Shown here: one piece after another, positions 11,904 through 22,983 of the stretch | Layout of the letters: the number at the start of each line of letters is the position of its first letter | Numbering within the stretch: position 1 is the stretch's first letter | Assembly: GCA_021014945.1 (NCBI GenBank) | Contig: MU266643.1 | Span: 1 to 27,476 of the forward strand | Source: Leucogyrophana mollusca | Lineage: Eukaryota > Basidiomycota > Agaricomycetes > Boletales | Direction of reading: 5' to 3' | DNA: 27,476 nt | The notes under the pieces: model-generated | The model's input: the letters and a program-made list of their open reading frames with translations, nothing else | What the model was told of the DNA's origin: nothing | Databases searched by the model: none | Translations under genes and position numbers: made by a program

Positions 11904-12817
11904 AAACGACCACGTACTCCTATGAGTCTGAAACACACTTTCGGCATCTCTGCCCGATGCTTCGAATATGCAGACATGTATTATTCTAGCAGATGCGAAA
12001 TTATGCGAAATATGGGTGCAGGGTGCCCTTGTCATAACGGAGGTTCCCCGATTTGCATGCACAACGGCACAATAATGCTTATTTTAGTATTCAGCCCCAC
12101 GTATGATACTTTATGAAATTCGTCGGCGCTTTGATAGCAAGGCAAGGCGATGCGTTACTGGAACGCAGGCTCTGGTTTACAGATGGAAACCCGGTATGAT
12201 CCAGCTCGGGGCTGGAGAATCAGTATCCCCTATCTCGATCCGACGTCAACGATGAACAGTCCGGTTATCCATGCGCACTTCATTTGCCACCAGCGGTAGC
12301 AGTCAGCCTGGCATCGTGGCAACGGTGCGGTTATCCATGCGTATTTCATTTGCCACCTATGGGAGAAGTCAGCCTGACATCGACATGATTATCCCAGGCA
12401 CCCCGCTGCTAGGCCTTAATGACGAGATCCCACCCCTCGAACACCGGGCACGAGGAGCAGCCATGGTCGTAGCATTTGTATATCCAACAGCTCCATCTCT
12501 CTCAAACTAACTACCCTGCATGGAATCTGAATTGACATCAGGTCCCCCTCACGCTTCTACCCCCCCTTGCGAGACGGGTGACCACACTACTACCGCGCCC
12601 CCACCCACCACTATGCGGACCCCATCTATGGTCGAGAAAGGATTCGGCCCTCCTCCGACATCGTCGCCTATACTCCCCAGAGGCTTTAGAAGCCTCTTTC
12701 TTCGGTCATTAGTCATCCAGCAATCAGACTTTCACGTGCATACGGGCTCCATTACTTCTGCTTGTTTGCTCGCTGACCTTTGGCGAATAGCGCTGCTATG
12801 TCCAACAGGGAGATAAA
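11904..12817. other. Intergenic region with a 66-bp tandem duplication
   Basis: About 900 bp between the ubiquitin-like gene and the membrane-protein gene, both on the plus strand. Open frames 12271-12510 and 12520-12816 have no recognised domain; the first spans the tandem repeat. It probably includes the promoter of the next gene. Confidence 0.4.
12262..12382 (+). repeat. Imperfect direct repeat, 66-bp period
   Basis: Two copies of a roughly 55-bp element, 12262-12316 and 12328-12382. Both start cggttatccatgcg and contain catttgccacc and agtcagcctg. The 66-bp period is a multiple of three, and the repeat lies in an open frame with the motif SFAT.G.SQP in each copy. This could mean coding, but no gene is assigned. 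Confidence 0.75.
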
Positions 12818-13896
12818 ATGACGAAAGCGATCGTGGAAGAGATTTTTAACTGCAAAGCTATGGTATGGCACGTTTAAGCAGACGTTTCCGCACCATATCG
12901 ACTCAAGTGATCGTTACAGCTTCAGGAAAGCAGGGCAAAACGGCTTACCATTCAGAAGACCGTAAGTCCTACTTTTTCTACTGCGTCCACCCCAGCACCA
13001 TCCTCTCTGGATTAGGTTCCCTATGACATTGAGGCGTACCTCAAGTGTTTATCGCAGTCACAAGCTTTAGAGAAACACGTGCGTATCTTTGCAAACCTGC
13101 TTGCTGCACGGCATAATCTACTCATAATGTAGCTCGAGGTGTTAGAGAAGAATGTGGAGGATATAGTATTCCTTGCCAAAACGCAAGCCACGGCTGATCT
13201 CACGGGTTACCGCGGATTGGTTGACTGGGCGAAGGTGATTATTCATTGGCTTTTAGGCTGACGTTGGTCTCAATATTGTTTGTCAGATAATATGCGAAAA
13301 CCACCAACATTTGATCGTAACTCTTGCGCAAGTCGCTTTTGTCGGGGCAGGTTTGACATATACGTCGATCTTTAGGCACGTGCTTTGTGGTCCGTCCTGT
13401 AAAATAACGATTGACCTCCCGTTATCACAGTGCGACCCGAGGAAATATCGGGATCATGTGTTATGCATTCGCCTTGTTTGACTGTGGTTTTATTTTCCCC
13501 ACGGTAGCACTTGCGCTGCTGAAATGGGCCTCATGCCGCTCGAAAGATGCGCTCTTCGCTTGCCCTCAGATCTGGTCGATGATCCTCAGTATCTTCATTT
13601 ACGGGTCGGTGGTCGCGGTCGGCGTGGCGATCTGCCTCCTCAACGTGTCTATCATGGATCTGTACTTCCCTATGGGCAATGACGGCCAACGCATGGACTC
13701 GGGGCTGCAGTTGGATGTCCCACCGAAGCCAGCTGGCATGTTCGCTCTAGTGTACACGGGCGTTACGGGAGCTGTAATATTGGTTGCCTTGTTACTTCAT
13801 TATATGGTGAACGGATGGGACACAATGATTAATGCTCTATTCGGTCGCGTTGTAGAGACCCCCGGCAGGGGATTGAATAGCTATGTTCCTGCATGA
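12818..13896 (+). CDS. Four-helix membrane protein, unknown function
   Basis: Six exons: 12818-12862, 12920-12961, 13016-13078, 13133-13234, 13287-13375 and 13431-13896. They encode 268 aa with consistent phases. The N-terminal 90 or so residues are charged and probably helical (for example LEVLEKNVEDIVFLAKTQ). Hydrophobic segments follow: HLIVTLAQVAFVGAGLTYTS, IGIMCYAFALFDCGFIFPTV, MILSIFIYGSVVAVGVAICL and FALVYTGVTGAVILVALLLH, so four membrane helices are predicted. The last intron must begin with GC (13376) for the frame to continue into ATRGNIG. I recognise the helix-plus-membrane layout from uncharacterised Agaricomycete proteins but know no function. It ends about 330 bp from the convergent E2 gene. 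Confidence 0.72.
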
Positions 13897-14227
13897 CCTC
13901 TTATACATCATGATATCAGCTCGTTCACAGCTGGGTTATCACAGGCTACAGTGTGCAGCCAGTCCACAGCATAGCAAGTTCTGGGTCGACATATTTTATT
14001 TTGCGGATGCCACCAATCGTCGCACAAGTGTAGTCTGCTCAACCCGCCTGTTCGCGGGTCGGCGTCTGGGGGGCTCGTTACGTGATTCATGCACATGAAA
14101 CGACAGACAAAAAGGATACTAAATAACTACAACAGAATATGGAACGAATTAGCTCCAAGTATGCCAGTCCGAACGATCTGCAGAGTAGAATTAAGGCGTG
14201 ACTACATGGCATGCCTAATAAGACGTT
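13897..14227. other. Convergent intergenic spacer
   Basis: Spacer between the 3' ends of the membrane-protein gene and the E2 gene. Nothing recognised. Confidence 0.45.
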
Positions 14228-14857
14228 TCAGAGCTTGAACATGTTACGCCGGAGATGTTTCAAAACGTACTTTGCTGTGCAACGTCGCACCTCTTCTATT
14301 TCCTGAGATGTGGTATAACCTTCAGCCATCAACGATCGTATGGACAGAAGAACTAGCAGCACAAATCTTAGATCCAAAAGCTTATACCAGAGCCAATTGG
14401 ATACGCACCGTTTGCGATGGTCAGGGACGGGGACCAACGGTCCCCGAGAACGTCTAGACAGATGTGTCCTGGAGTGCCGCCAGTGCCAACATTGGGATGG
14501 CGTACAGTCGTTATAAACTCCACTTTGGGCGGTTCGAGCGGATACTTTTCAGGAAATATCATACTCAGGGAAAATATTCCGTGTTCGTACGGAGTATCCT
14601 CCTGATCTCAGCAGACTGTTTAGAATGTCTTTAACAGATAGGCGTAAAGTGGAGGCGACGCACTGGACCGAAGATCGCTGCCTGCCATCGGTGCAAATCG
14701 TTGTCAATTGGTCCTGCACTACATCCAGGAGGGGGATTACGGCGGAGCTCGACTAACTCCTGGAGAAGCATATCAGTAGTCGTTTAAGTCACTGGCTTCA
14801 GTCCAGAGTGTGCAAACGAGCTTTATCACGCACCCTCTGAATGCGTGCAAGGGCCAT
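14228..14857 (-). CDS. Ubiquitin-conjugating enzyme E2, UBC4/UbcH5-like
   Basis: Four exons: 14857-14834, 14759-14664, 14601-14409 and 14352-14228. They encode 145 aa, the usual length of UBC4/5 enzymes (about 147). E2s take activated ubiquitin or a ubiquitin-like protein from E1 on a cysteine and pass it to substrates with an E3. The sequence starts MALARIQRELVELRRNPP and contains SAGPIDNDLHRWQAAIFGP, then PYEHGIFSL, FPEKYPLEPPKV, the HPN motif and the catalytic Cys in GHICLDVL, then WSPSLTI and LLSIRSLM. All splice phases agree and introns are 56-74 bp. Oddities: three extra residues between HPN and the catalytic Cys compared with UBC4, and after SLM the usual DPNPDDPL is replaced by AEGYTTSQEIEEV with a divergent, basic C-terminal helix. 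This may change its E1 or ubiquitin-like partner; that is inference. Confidence 0.9.
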
Positions 14858-15836
14858 CGTGCCTGGTCAGTTGAATTGTTGTTTGGTTGGCGGTACCTGG
14901 AATGATCATAATGCAATGTAATATATGTCGAAGTTCATGGGGGGATACGATCAAGAGCATCATTATCCGAACCTGGAGGAGTGAGTTCTTAGAACTTACT
15001 AGTGAGGGGGTAAGTGCAGGCCTGTTGTCAGCCTGAGAGCGACGATAGCGATTTCATGTCTGCATATTATATATGTCCTCCACGTGCGAGAGGCGATTCC
15101 GCAGCACGGAGTACATACCAGTGCTTCAAGATCAAGCACTTAGATGAGCGCCGATTGTTGAGAGAGCCGTGACGTGACACAGCGAGGCAAAGCTTGAAAA
15201 CGAAAGGGGATATGCCACTTGGTAACGGAGACACTCTGAGTCTCCGAGCGCTCGTCATCCTCGTGTTTAGAATTGATGATGACATGAGGCATCCAGAGAA
15301 ATTGTTCAGTCGCATGACTTACCACGATCGAGGTGTTCTTTCTGTTTAAAAGGAGGTGCGATCGTCGATTGTCATCGATCGATTGCATCCAGCTTTTTCG
15401 CCCTCCAGGAGATCAGCGCCCAATGATAATCAAGTGAAGTATTCCAGCGATGAACCACAAGGAACTCTTATGGACTTACAGGCTCCAAGTCTACATGCAG
15501 GAAGGGTTTAGGGTGATCCAGTGTCAGTTGGGTACGCGGCGGGTGCCAGGCCGTGTCGGGGCGACAGTATTGAGTTTAGAATCGAGAAATGAGGCCATAC
15601 ACATAAGCAGGACTGTCCATGAGACTCTGTCGTCATTTCCTTGTCCATCCGAAATCCTTCACAGACATCAATCTTGGCTCTATCTTCAATAATCCCCGTC
15701 ATAAATCAGGCGTCACGGTTCCTTCGGCACTCGTTTGCGTCGATGGATAAACAATATACCACTCAACGACCTGGATAACTATCAATGATGCAATGTTAGC
15801 GACACACATCATAACGCTTGCCTGGGACGTTCTTCC
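14858..15836. other. Intergenic region
   Basis: Nearly 1 kb between the E2 start and the RING gene end. Small minus-strand frames (15388-15140, 15315-15067) and a plus frame (15450-15692) show no domain. A GTAAGT donor near 15325 on the minus strand hints at an unresolved exon, but I cannot build a gene. Confidence 0.35.
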
Positions 15837-16702
15837 TCAGTCCTGGCTCCTGGACCTATGACCATGCTGCCGGAGTCTAGGCCGTGGGTCTACCGCACGT
15901 TTGACTCTAGAGAGGAAGCGGTGCACCCGTCCGGGTGGCTGGTTCGGTACAATCGGCGGCAGCGACGCTGGCACCGGCAGGGAAGGACTGCTGTCACTAG
16001 GGGAAGAAGGTATTGGCTGCGCCAAACTGCTATGACTCGCCGGGGACGGGGCTGGCGGCAGCGAGACCACCACAGCGGAGTTACTTGTAGAGGGCGGGAT
16101 TTGTTGCGGGGGCAGCGAAAGAACACTATATTGGCTCGCGGAGGCAGATGGGGTCGGCGGTAGCAGAGCGATGCTACTAGTAGAACTTGGCAAGGACGAT
16201 ATTATTGGGACTGGCAGTCGCAGCGGGGGCCTGCTTAGGCTCTCGGAGGGAGAAATCTCAAAAACACGGGCACGACATGTAGGACATTCCACATGTTTAT
16301 CGAGCCACTCGTCAATACAGTTTTTCTGCAAAAAGCAGGTAATGGTAAAGTCGTTTTATATCGAATGACGGCAAATTTACTTACGTGGAATACGTGGGCA
16401 CATGAAAGTTGTCTAAGTGGCTTGTACTCTGCATCCTGCTTTGACGATGGTGATGATCTACTTCTCGGTGGATCGAAGTCAGAATAACAGTAAGAACATC
16501 GTGCATGGTAACTTTCAAGGTATACGTCCGGCAAGTTTGATTCTTCCCATTGGCTATCGAGCGCGACGGTGAGGGAATCCAGGTCTCCAGTCACCGGCAT
16601 GGGGACATAGCGAACAAGAGGGAAACGATCGAGTTTTGCATCTGAGTTGGTCAAGGTTTCGAGCCCGCGTACTGCAGAAAAGCGTCCCCCAATGCGGCCC
16701 AT
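15837..16702 (-). CDS. RING-H2 finger protein, candidate E3 ubiquitin ligase
   Basis: Two exons, 16702-16385 and 16325-15837, joined by a 59-bp intron (GTAAGT...TTGCAG) that splits the RING exactly before the KNC motif; 268 aa. The zinc ligands are Cys69, Cys72, Cys101, His103, His106, Cys109, Cys120 and Cys123, in the C3H2C3 order of RING-H2 E3 ligases. The loop between Cys72 and Cys101 is long (SRSSPSSKQD). After the RING comes a Ser/Pro-rich region of about 110 residues, then a basic end (RVHRFLSRVKRAV). No membrane helix is seen. The Met at 16702 is the first usable start, but a splice acceptor lies just upstream and minus-strand frames at 17027-16782 could add N-terminal exons. RING proteins bring E2 and substrate together; the nearby E2 is a natural candidate partner, by inference only. 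Confidence 0.82.
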
Positions 16703-17241
16703 GTTAGGGGTGGATGAGCTGGGATAAGACCGTCAGTTTATTTGCTCGACTCAGATCAAACCACCTTTTAGAAGATTCCCATTAGCGTCCAGTACAAAAG
16801 AGAATGAAGTAGGGTGCACGTACGCCGAATGTAGGATATTGATCCACATTGTTAAACATGCGTCCGGGTTTTGTATCTTGCCATGTCGTTAGCCCACGAT
16901 GCGGCACAAGGCATGAGGTCGACGAATATGGGTCTACAAATTGCCATTGACAAGATAGCGTGGTGACATTGGTTATTTCCTGTGTTGAACGCGGTGAGGG
17001 CTGTGAACTGTGCGCTGAGATCCACAAGCGCGTGTTTTTGGTTCATGCGGGCTGTGACAGTTGGTCCGTTTGACCCTTGGTGTGGGCAGTGCGAGGCCGG
17101 AGCAGTGGTGCCGTTACTGGTCTTGGTCTACTGTTCTGCGTACTTGATTGGGTCTCCACTTGATATGTGGATGTATGTGTTCTGGTTGTCGTCTTGGTCT
17201 AATCTGACGTGGTGGTCTGTGGTGGTACATTATCGCGGTTA
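16703..17241. other. Spacer upstream of the RING gene
   Basis: Contains a minus-strand frame (17027-16782) that may be 5' exon or UTR of the RING gene. No domain is seen and no complete splice chain could be fixed. Confidence 0.35.
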
Positions 17242-18198
17242 CTAGGTCACGTGCTCCCCTTCGACATTCTTCAAAGTCATGCTGTGCGATCTGTTCTTTG
17301 TGGCTGCTACAATCCACGAAAACGCCGACCTCAAATCCTGAGCCTCCGCTTCCCTTCGAGCTTCGCTGGTCTGCAGCAGTGGCTTGACAGCCTCGCGGGT
17401 CTCCACTGTTCCTTTTACCCTCTCGGCCTTCCGCATTTGCACGGTGTCCACGAACGCGTCCCTGATTGCTTTTCTTTCATCGCTTTCCCGCTGCTCTCTG
17501 ACCTCCTTCATTTTTGCTTTATACCTTTCGAAATCCTTCGCCGCCCATTCTTGGTCCATGAACTTCACCCCTTCACCAGTGCCGGCACTAAATTTGCCTT
17601 GGAGTCGGTAGTCTTTCCCATTCTTCTTGACGACTTTCACTCTAAGATCTTCAACTCCGCATAGGAATGCGACACAGAACCAGTAGCACATGTACTCCAA
17701 CAGGGAATAATTTGGCGCTTGGTTCCTAATCTCCTTCAGGATCTTGCAGACCTCCGGAAGGGTGAGCATGGGCGAGCTCGGCGTAGGATGACACCGGCTA
17801 GTGGCAATATGGTAGAACTCTACAGGCTTGAAAGTTGCTGAGACCCTGCTGATGACGTCGTCGGTAATTCGCACGTAAACTTCAGATCGCAACAGAGATA
17901 GTCTGTTTGGTTTCTTCCTTGTTGGCCTTCGCTCGATGCGCAATTGATAGGGTGTGTATTTCCCGTCAAATATCTCGATAATGAGGAATTCATGCCCTGT
18001 CAGAGGAAGTCGTACTTGATAGCGTTGTGAAAGCTAGGTCATTGGCTTACCCACTAGGGTCTTTTCCTTGTAGTGATGTATGTTGACGAGTCGATGATTA
18101 GCATACTTCTCCGGGGACCTCTCTATCTCGCTACACAGAGAAGCAATGGGGATCGAAAAATCGCCTTGGAAGTCGGGCGCGAGCAGCACGCTCGCCAT
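17242..18198 (-). CDS. Unknown protein, possible permuted papain-like fold
   Basis: Two exons, 18198-18051 and 17996-17242, joined by a 54-bp intron (GTAAGC...GACAG); 300 aa. The start MASVLLAPD is preferred over an upstream in-frame Met. Around residue 50 there is GHEFLIIEIFDG, then LRIERRPTRK, and near residue 140 APNYSLLEYMCYWFCVAFL. The order of a conserved His in a HEFLI-like strand followed by a Cys in a CYWF helix resembles uncharacterised Agaricomycete proteins with a possible LRAT/NlpC-type circularly permuted papain fold. This is my inference from motif memory. The usual Asn before the Cys is Met here, so activity is doubtful. The C-terminal third is highly charged and helical (YKAKMKEVREQRESDERKA), probably coiled coil. 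It is divergent from the second AAA+ gene, with a 400-bp shared upstream region. Confidence 0.68.
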
Positions 18199-18598
18199 TG
18201 TACCACTGTGAGTGGGCTGGTGGGTACAGGTACGAGCCTCAAGAGGTGGATGATTTGCAAGTCTGGCTCCGGTTCTTCGGTCTATAATTGCACAGCATCT
18301 ACTGCCTCGTTGTTTGCGAGCCCTCTCAAGCATGCCCAATAGTTAAGTATGCCGTGTTGATCGAGCGCTCATGTGCCATCATTATATTCATCACAGACGG
18401 CTTCCCATCAAATGCAGCAGTGTACAGGTGCAGGGTGGCAGCTCTGCAAGCGCCTGAATGGTGCCCTAATACCCACAGTACCTGCTGCGTCTGTCCTGCA
18501 TAACCTCCCTTGACTTGTAGGATTCTCGTGCCTAAACCACCTTACCCCTTCCTGTCAGCTCAATCGTCGACAATCCGATTCAAGTCGTTCCGTACCTC
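18199..18598. promoter_or_regulatory. Shared upstream region of two divergent genes
   Basis: A 400-bp region between the divergent starts at 18198 (-) and 18599 (+). It probably holds the promoters of both genes. I recognise no specific binding site. Confidence 0.4.
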
Positions 18599-21500
18599 AT
18601 GCGTGACAGTGATCGCGACTCGCACATTTCGCAGGCGGAGGAGGCTCCAACGCCGTCTCCTCCTAAATTCCGCTTCAATGAGGATATGGATCGTCTCTGG
18701 CAGAACTGCGTTTCTCTCGTGCAGTCGGGTGATACAGGACTCTTGAAACCTCATCACCTGGCTCTGGTGCTCCTTTTTGACAATCTGCGGGATGTAGGCG
18801 ATCTTCGACTGCTCCCACACTCAGAGGTGCCGTTACTGTCCAATCGCTTCGAGTTACCTCTGTTTTGGCTTGTCATTTCCAGGGCATCTGTCGAGCTTCC
18901 ACAGAGCCTTGATGATCACATCCGAATGACTACATACAGGAGCAACACTGAACCCAGCCTCCACAAGTCTGTTGGCCAAGCGTTATGGGTCAAAGTCCAG
19001 GAGTATCCAAATCCTGAACACGAAGCATCTATGAATGACGAAGTGAGTCGCATCAGCTCCTAGAGGCTCATTCTTATTCTTATATCCAAATAGGATATTC
19101 TTTATGGCTGTACGAAAGCAACTCAGCTGGTTCTCGAGAAGGCGAAAGAACTCTGTGACACAGTCGTCAGATTTCCTCTTTGGCTTGGTCTCGTTAGGTA
19201 TTGACAACCGTGACTAATGCTGTTTTGTATAGGAAGGCACCTTCATTGCTTCCCATCACGTCCTTCTCGCGCTGCTTGAAAACGAAGATGTTAAGGAGAT
19301 CCTTGAAGCCAAACACAGCTTAGACGTCGCTAGAATGAGTGGTATTGTTCACAGTCTGAGACGAGGCAAGGTCACGAATCATGCGACAGCGAAATTCCCC
19401 GTTTTGAACGAGTAAGTCTGTGTGTTTCTCTTGCGAGTCCGTGAGTTGTAATTTGCCACCACTTCCCCAGATTTGCAATCGATCTCACTCAAGTTATTCA
19501 AGAAAAAGAAGGTCGAGAGGAAGACGTCGATCCGATAGTTGGCAGGGTAAAATTGCAATATTCGTGACTTCTTTTAATTTACATAACAGCGTTGCATCGT
19601 AGAATTATGAACTGCGGCGCCTCATTGCTATCCTCTCACGACAGTGCGTCCATTTTTGTGTCAGAGCCTCCAAGATCTGCTCACGGAGTTTTATTGCAGC
19701 AAAAAGAATAATGCCGTCCTCCTAGGTATGTTCAGGCTTATATGCACTTTCCGCTCTTGTTCAATTGTATAATTAGGCGATCCTGGCGTCGGAAAGACAG
19801 CTATCGCTGAAGGGCTGGCCCTGAGAATCGTCCGCGGCGAAGTCCCTGAGTCCGTGGTTGCTCGAGTGTTTAGCCTGGATCTTGCTGCGCTACTAGCCAG
19901 TACAGCTTGCAAGTCTGCATATGAACAGGTTAGCCTATATGTCCCGCTTCAGAAGAATTAACCCAAATATTCACTGTCTTGCATTAAAACAATAGGTGGT
20001 CAAGATGATTTTGGATGGTAAGTCCACAATCTTTTAGTACTGTATTTATATACGTCTTAACTCTGTCCTCTTTCTAATGGGTCGATTTCATCCATGCAGA
20101 GATCGCGGAACACGAAGAACGAGGAATCAATGCGATCCTTTTCATCGACAATCTGAGCCAGATTACGATAGGTGGTTACAGAGGCGATGGAACTGGATTG
20201 TAAGTTTCAAGAGCATTATGTCCTGTTGCAGTTCCGGCTTGACATTTCCTCATCACCCAATCGCCAGGGATGCTGCAACCCTCATGAAACCCTTCTTGAT
20301 GAAAGGCAAGCTACGATGTGTCGGTTGTTCGACTTTCGAGGACTTTCGGCTATACATAGAAAAAGACGGAGCACTTGCGCGTCAATTCTCGCCGGTAACT
20401 GCCCCAATTCTTACCTCCTACAACTGCCGACTGACTTGTGTTTACCTGTGGCATTGCTCACTTTTCAAAGGTCTACGTTTGCGAACCGACCGTTCCAGAA
20501 ACGATAGATGTGCTACGGGGGTTAAAACCCGGCCTCGAAAAGTTCCATCAGGTCTATATTTTGGATGAAGCCCTCGTGGCCGCGGCAAATGTTGCGAGTC
20601 AGTTCTTTTCCCACAAAAGGTCACAACATTCCTTCCCCCATGTTACATTGCGGCTCACCTTTCTTCTATCTGCCTCGTCGTTCCCGCTCGATTTTCCAGA
20701 CTTCCAGATGCCGCGATAGATTTGATCGACGACGCTTGCACTATGACCAAGCTTGGTCAGAACGCCAATTGGGACGCACTAGGGAGGTTAAGGAGACGAA
20801 GACTGGCGATTGAACTGGACATACGGTCTCTGGAGGTGCGTGGGCCCTGCGCCAGCCTGCAGCCCTGAAAAGTCATGTTGACCATGTTGTCGTGGGTCCT
20901 CTGAACAGCGGGAGGTCGATGAAGACAGCGACAGAAGGCTGAGGAAAGCACGCGCTAGACTGCAAAACGTCGATCAAAAGATTGGAACGTTTAAGACTTC
21001 ATCGAATGCGTCCAGAGTCGCCCGTAACGAAATTGGACAGATAGACGACGAAATCAAGAAGCAAGAGCGTTTGATGATGGAATATGGACAAGCTGGGTGA
21101 GTACCCGTCGAGAAGATTTCCTACCAGGTATTTCGTCTGTTGTCGCTGTATTCACTTCACATCTGGATAGGCAACGAGAAGATAGAGTCCAATGCGTGAA
21201 GCGGATCTTCGAACTGCGAGAGAAAAAATTAGAAACGGAGCTCAAACTGCAAGAGCTTGGATCGGGCCCAACTGGTTCATCTGTCGATACGATTGAACCC
21301 CCTTCAGAGTCCCCAAAGCAAGGGAAACAGCCCGTTCCCAAATTGATGGTGATGAAGGCCGCCGCATATTATACCTTCATTCCCGAAGCAGAACCCAATG
21401 ATTCGCCGAAGAAGTTGGATATGCTCAACGTTGCCGACAAGCTATCCGAAGTGGTGAGAATGACTTTGCCTCGCATTCGTGCCGGTACTGACAAACGCTT

Positions 21501-22983
21501 ATCGGCGCTTAGGTCGTGGGTCAACCACAGGCCGTTGAAGCAGTTGCCAGCGCTGTTCGATGCATGATGGGTGGTCTCAAAGATCCAAGCAGACCTGTTG
21601 CATCCTTCCTTTTTGGAGGTCCTTCCGGGTCAGGGAAAACGCTGCTAATTAAAGAAGTAAGTTCATTCCTCGCCATCTTCGGAAAAATTAACAGTTTTTG
21701 CATCCTCCTGACACTTCCTCTCGCCAGCTTGCCAACTTTGCGCTCCGATCGTCTGGAAGGCTAATACGCATCAATGGCAGTGACTACACAGAACCACATT
21801 CTCTCTCACGTCTGGTATGATTTTAAAGAACACATATCGATATATTGGCTGAAAGTGTCCACCAGATCGGCACTCCAGCGTGTACTGGATTCGACAAAGG
21901 TGGCCAGCTCACTGAATGCGTGAGAAGAAAGCCATTCTCCGTGGTGCACATCAAAGAGTTAGTGCTGTCTCGTTGGGTATCCATGGCGGGTACTGATCCA
22001 AGATGCCTTATCGAACAGCATCGAGAACGCGTGCGAGGAGTTCAGGCTGCTCATCCAGACGATTCTCGATGAAGGGTCTGTCAGAGATGGAGAAGGCAAC
22101 ACCGTCGACTTCAGGTGAGTTGTTCTTCCACGATATGTTCTACTATTTCGTTGGTTCTTTCCATATGCGCGTCCTAATTGTCCCTACTACAGAAATTGCA
22201 TGATCATCGTGACAACAAGTGTTGGCCAAGCAAGCATCCGTCAGTCGCTCTCGGACGAAGATGAGCGTACTCATTTCCTGAACGAAGTGCATCACAAATT
22301 CCCTGTGGAGTTCCTGAGCCGTCTCGATGAAGTAGTGGTCTTCGTAAGCTGTCTTTTTGCACGCTAACTGGTGGGATTCTGATCCTGCTTCGCCCCTCCG
22401 TCTGCTCGTATAGCGTCGCATTTCCATCGAAACTGCGGCTGCGATAATTAGTGCTCGCCTAGAGGAGCTGCGGAAACAACTATCACTGATCAAGCTCCAC
22501 ATGGAAGTACAGGACCAAGCGCAGTGGCATCTGGAAGCGTTCGGGTGGTCGCTTCGTTCAGGCGCTCGGAGACTAGAGCGAGTAATCCGATATGAAGTCC
22601 TACAACCCCTTGCAAGCCTTCTGCTCGGTCGCCACGTGCGCGAAGGCTGGACAGTCTTCTTGGACTACGACGGCGAGCTAGCAAAAATAAGGGTCCAGCT
22701 AGTTCCCGCGGAGTCCAGACCTACTCCAGTCACAGTATCCGAATCCGAGTCTGATTCAGAGTCTTCAGACTCTGGGGACGCATCAGCATCAACATCGTAT
22801 CACAGTCTTCTTACAGGCAACGGAGAGTCTGGTATGAGGGCGGAAAGTTCAACAACCTCGCTGGACCTGGAGCAAGACGAGGAGGATCATGGTGGTGCGC
22901 GCGGTGGTTGCAACGCCCACATCCAACCACCTGCAAGTTTGGACCATCCACGACTGAAACCTCTTGCTCAAAGAATATTCTAG
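18599..22983 (+). CDS. Hsp104/ClpB-like AAA+ protein with degraded catalytic motifs (pseudo-ATPase)
   Basis: Twenty exons and 19 introns of 51-82 bp give an uninterrupted 1043-aa frame. Order: Clp_N region (GTFIASHHVLLALLENEDVK, from 19233), DPIVGR, Walker A1 GDPGVGKT (19777-19799), Walker B1 ILFIDN with Asn for the catalytic Glu (20150-20152), ALARQF where active ClpB has RRF, AAIDLIDDAC, a middle coiled coil (20700-21430), VVGQPQAVEAV, Walker A2 GPSGSGKT (21618-21641), and GTPACTGFDKGG where the pore loop GYVG is expected (21869-21900). Walker B2 reads VVHIKDIE instead of VVLFDEIE (21941-22025, split by intron 21958-22018), sensor 1 is TTSVG for TSNLG, and EFLSRLDEVVVF is retained. The C-terminus has an acidic Ser/Glu/Asp tail from about 22735. 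Nucleotide binding could persist (both Walker A motifs intact), but hydrolysis and threading are predicted lost. The start at 18599 is the first in-frame ATG. Confidence 0.86.

Noticed and set aside
15858..16163. Arg/Gly-rich plus-strand frame.
   Set aside because: It is the complement of the Pro/Ser-rich tail of the RING protein.
18842..18889. Possible intron in the first exon of the second AAA+ gene (GTGCCG...TTCCAG).
   Set aside because: Removing it shifts the frame into an early stop, whereas the unspliced exon keeps the frame.
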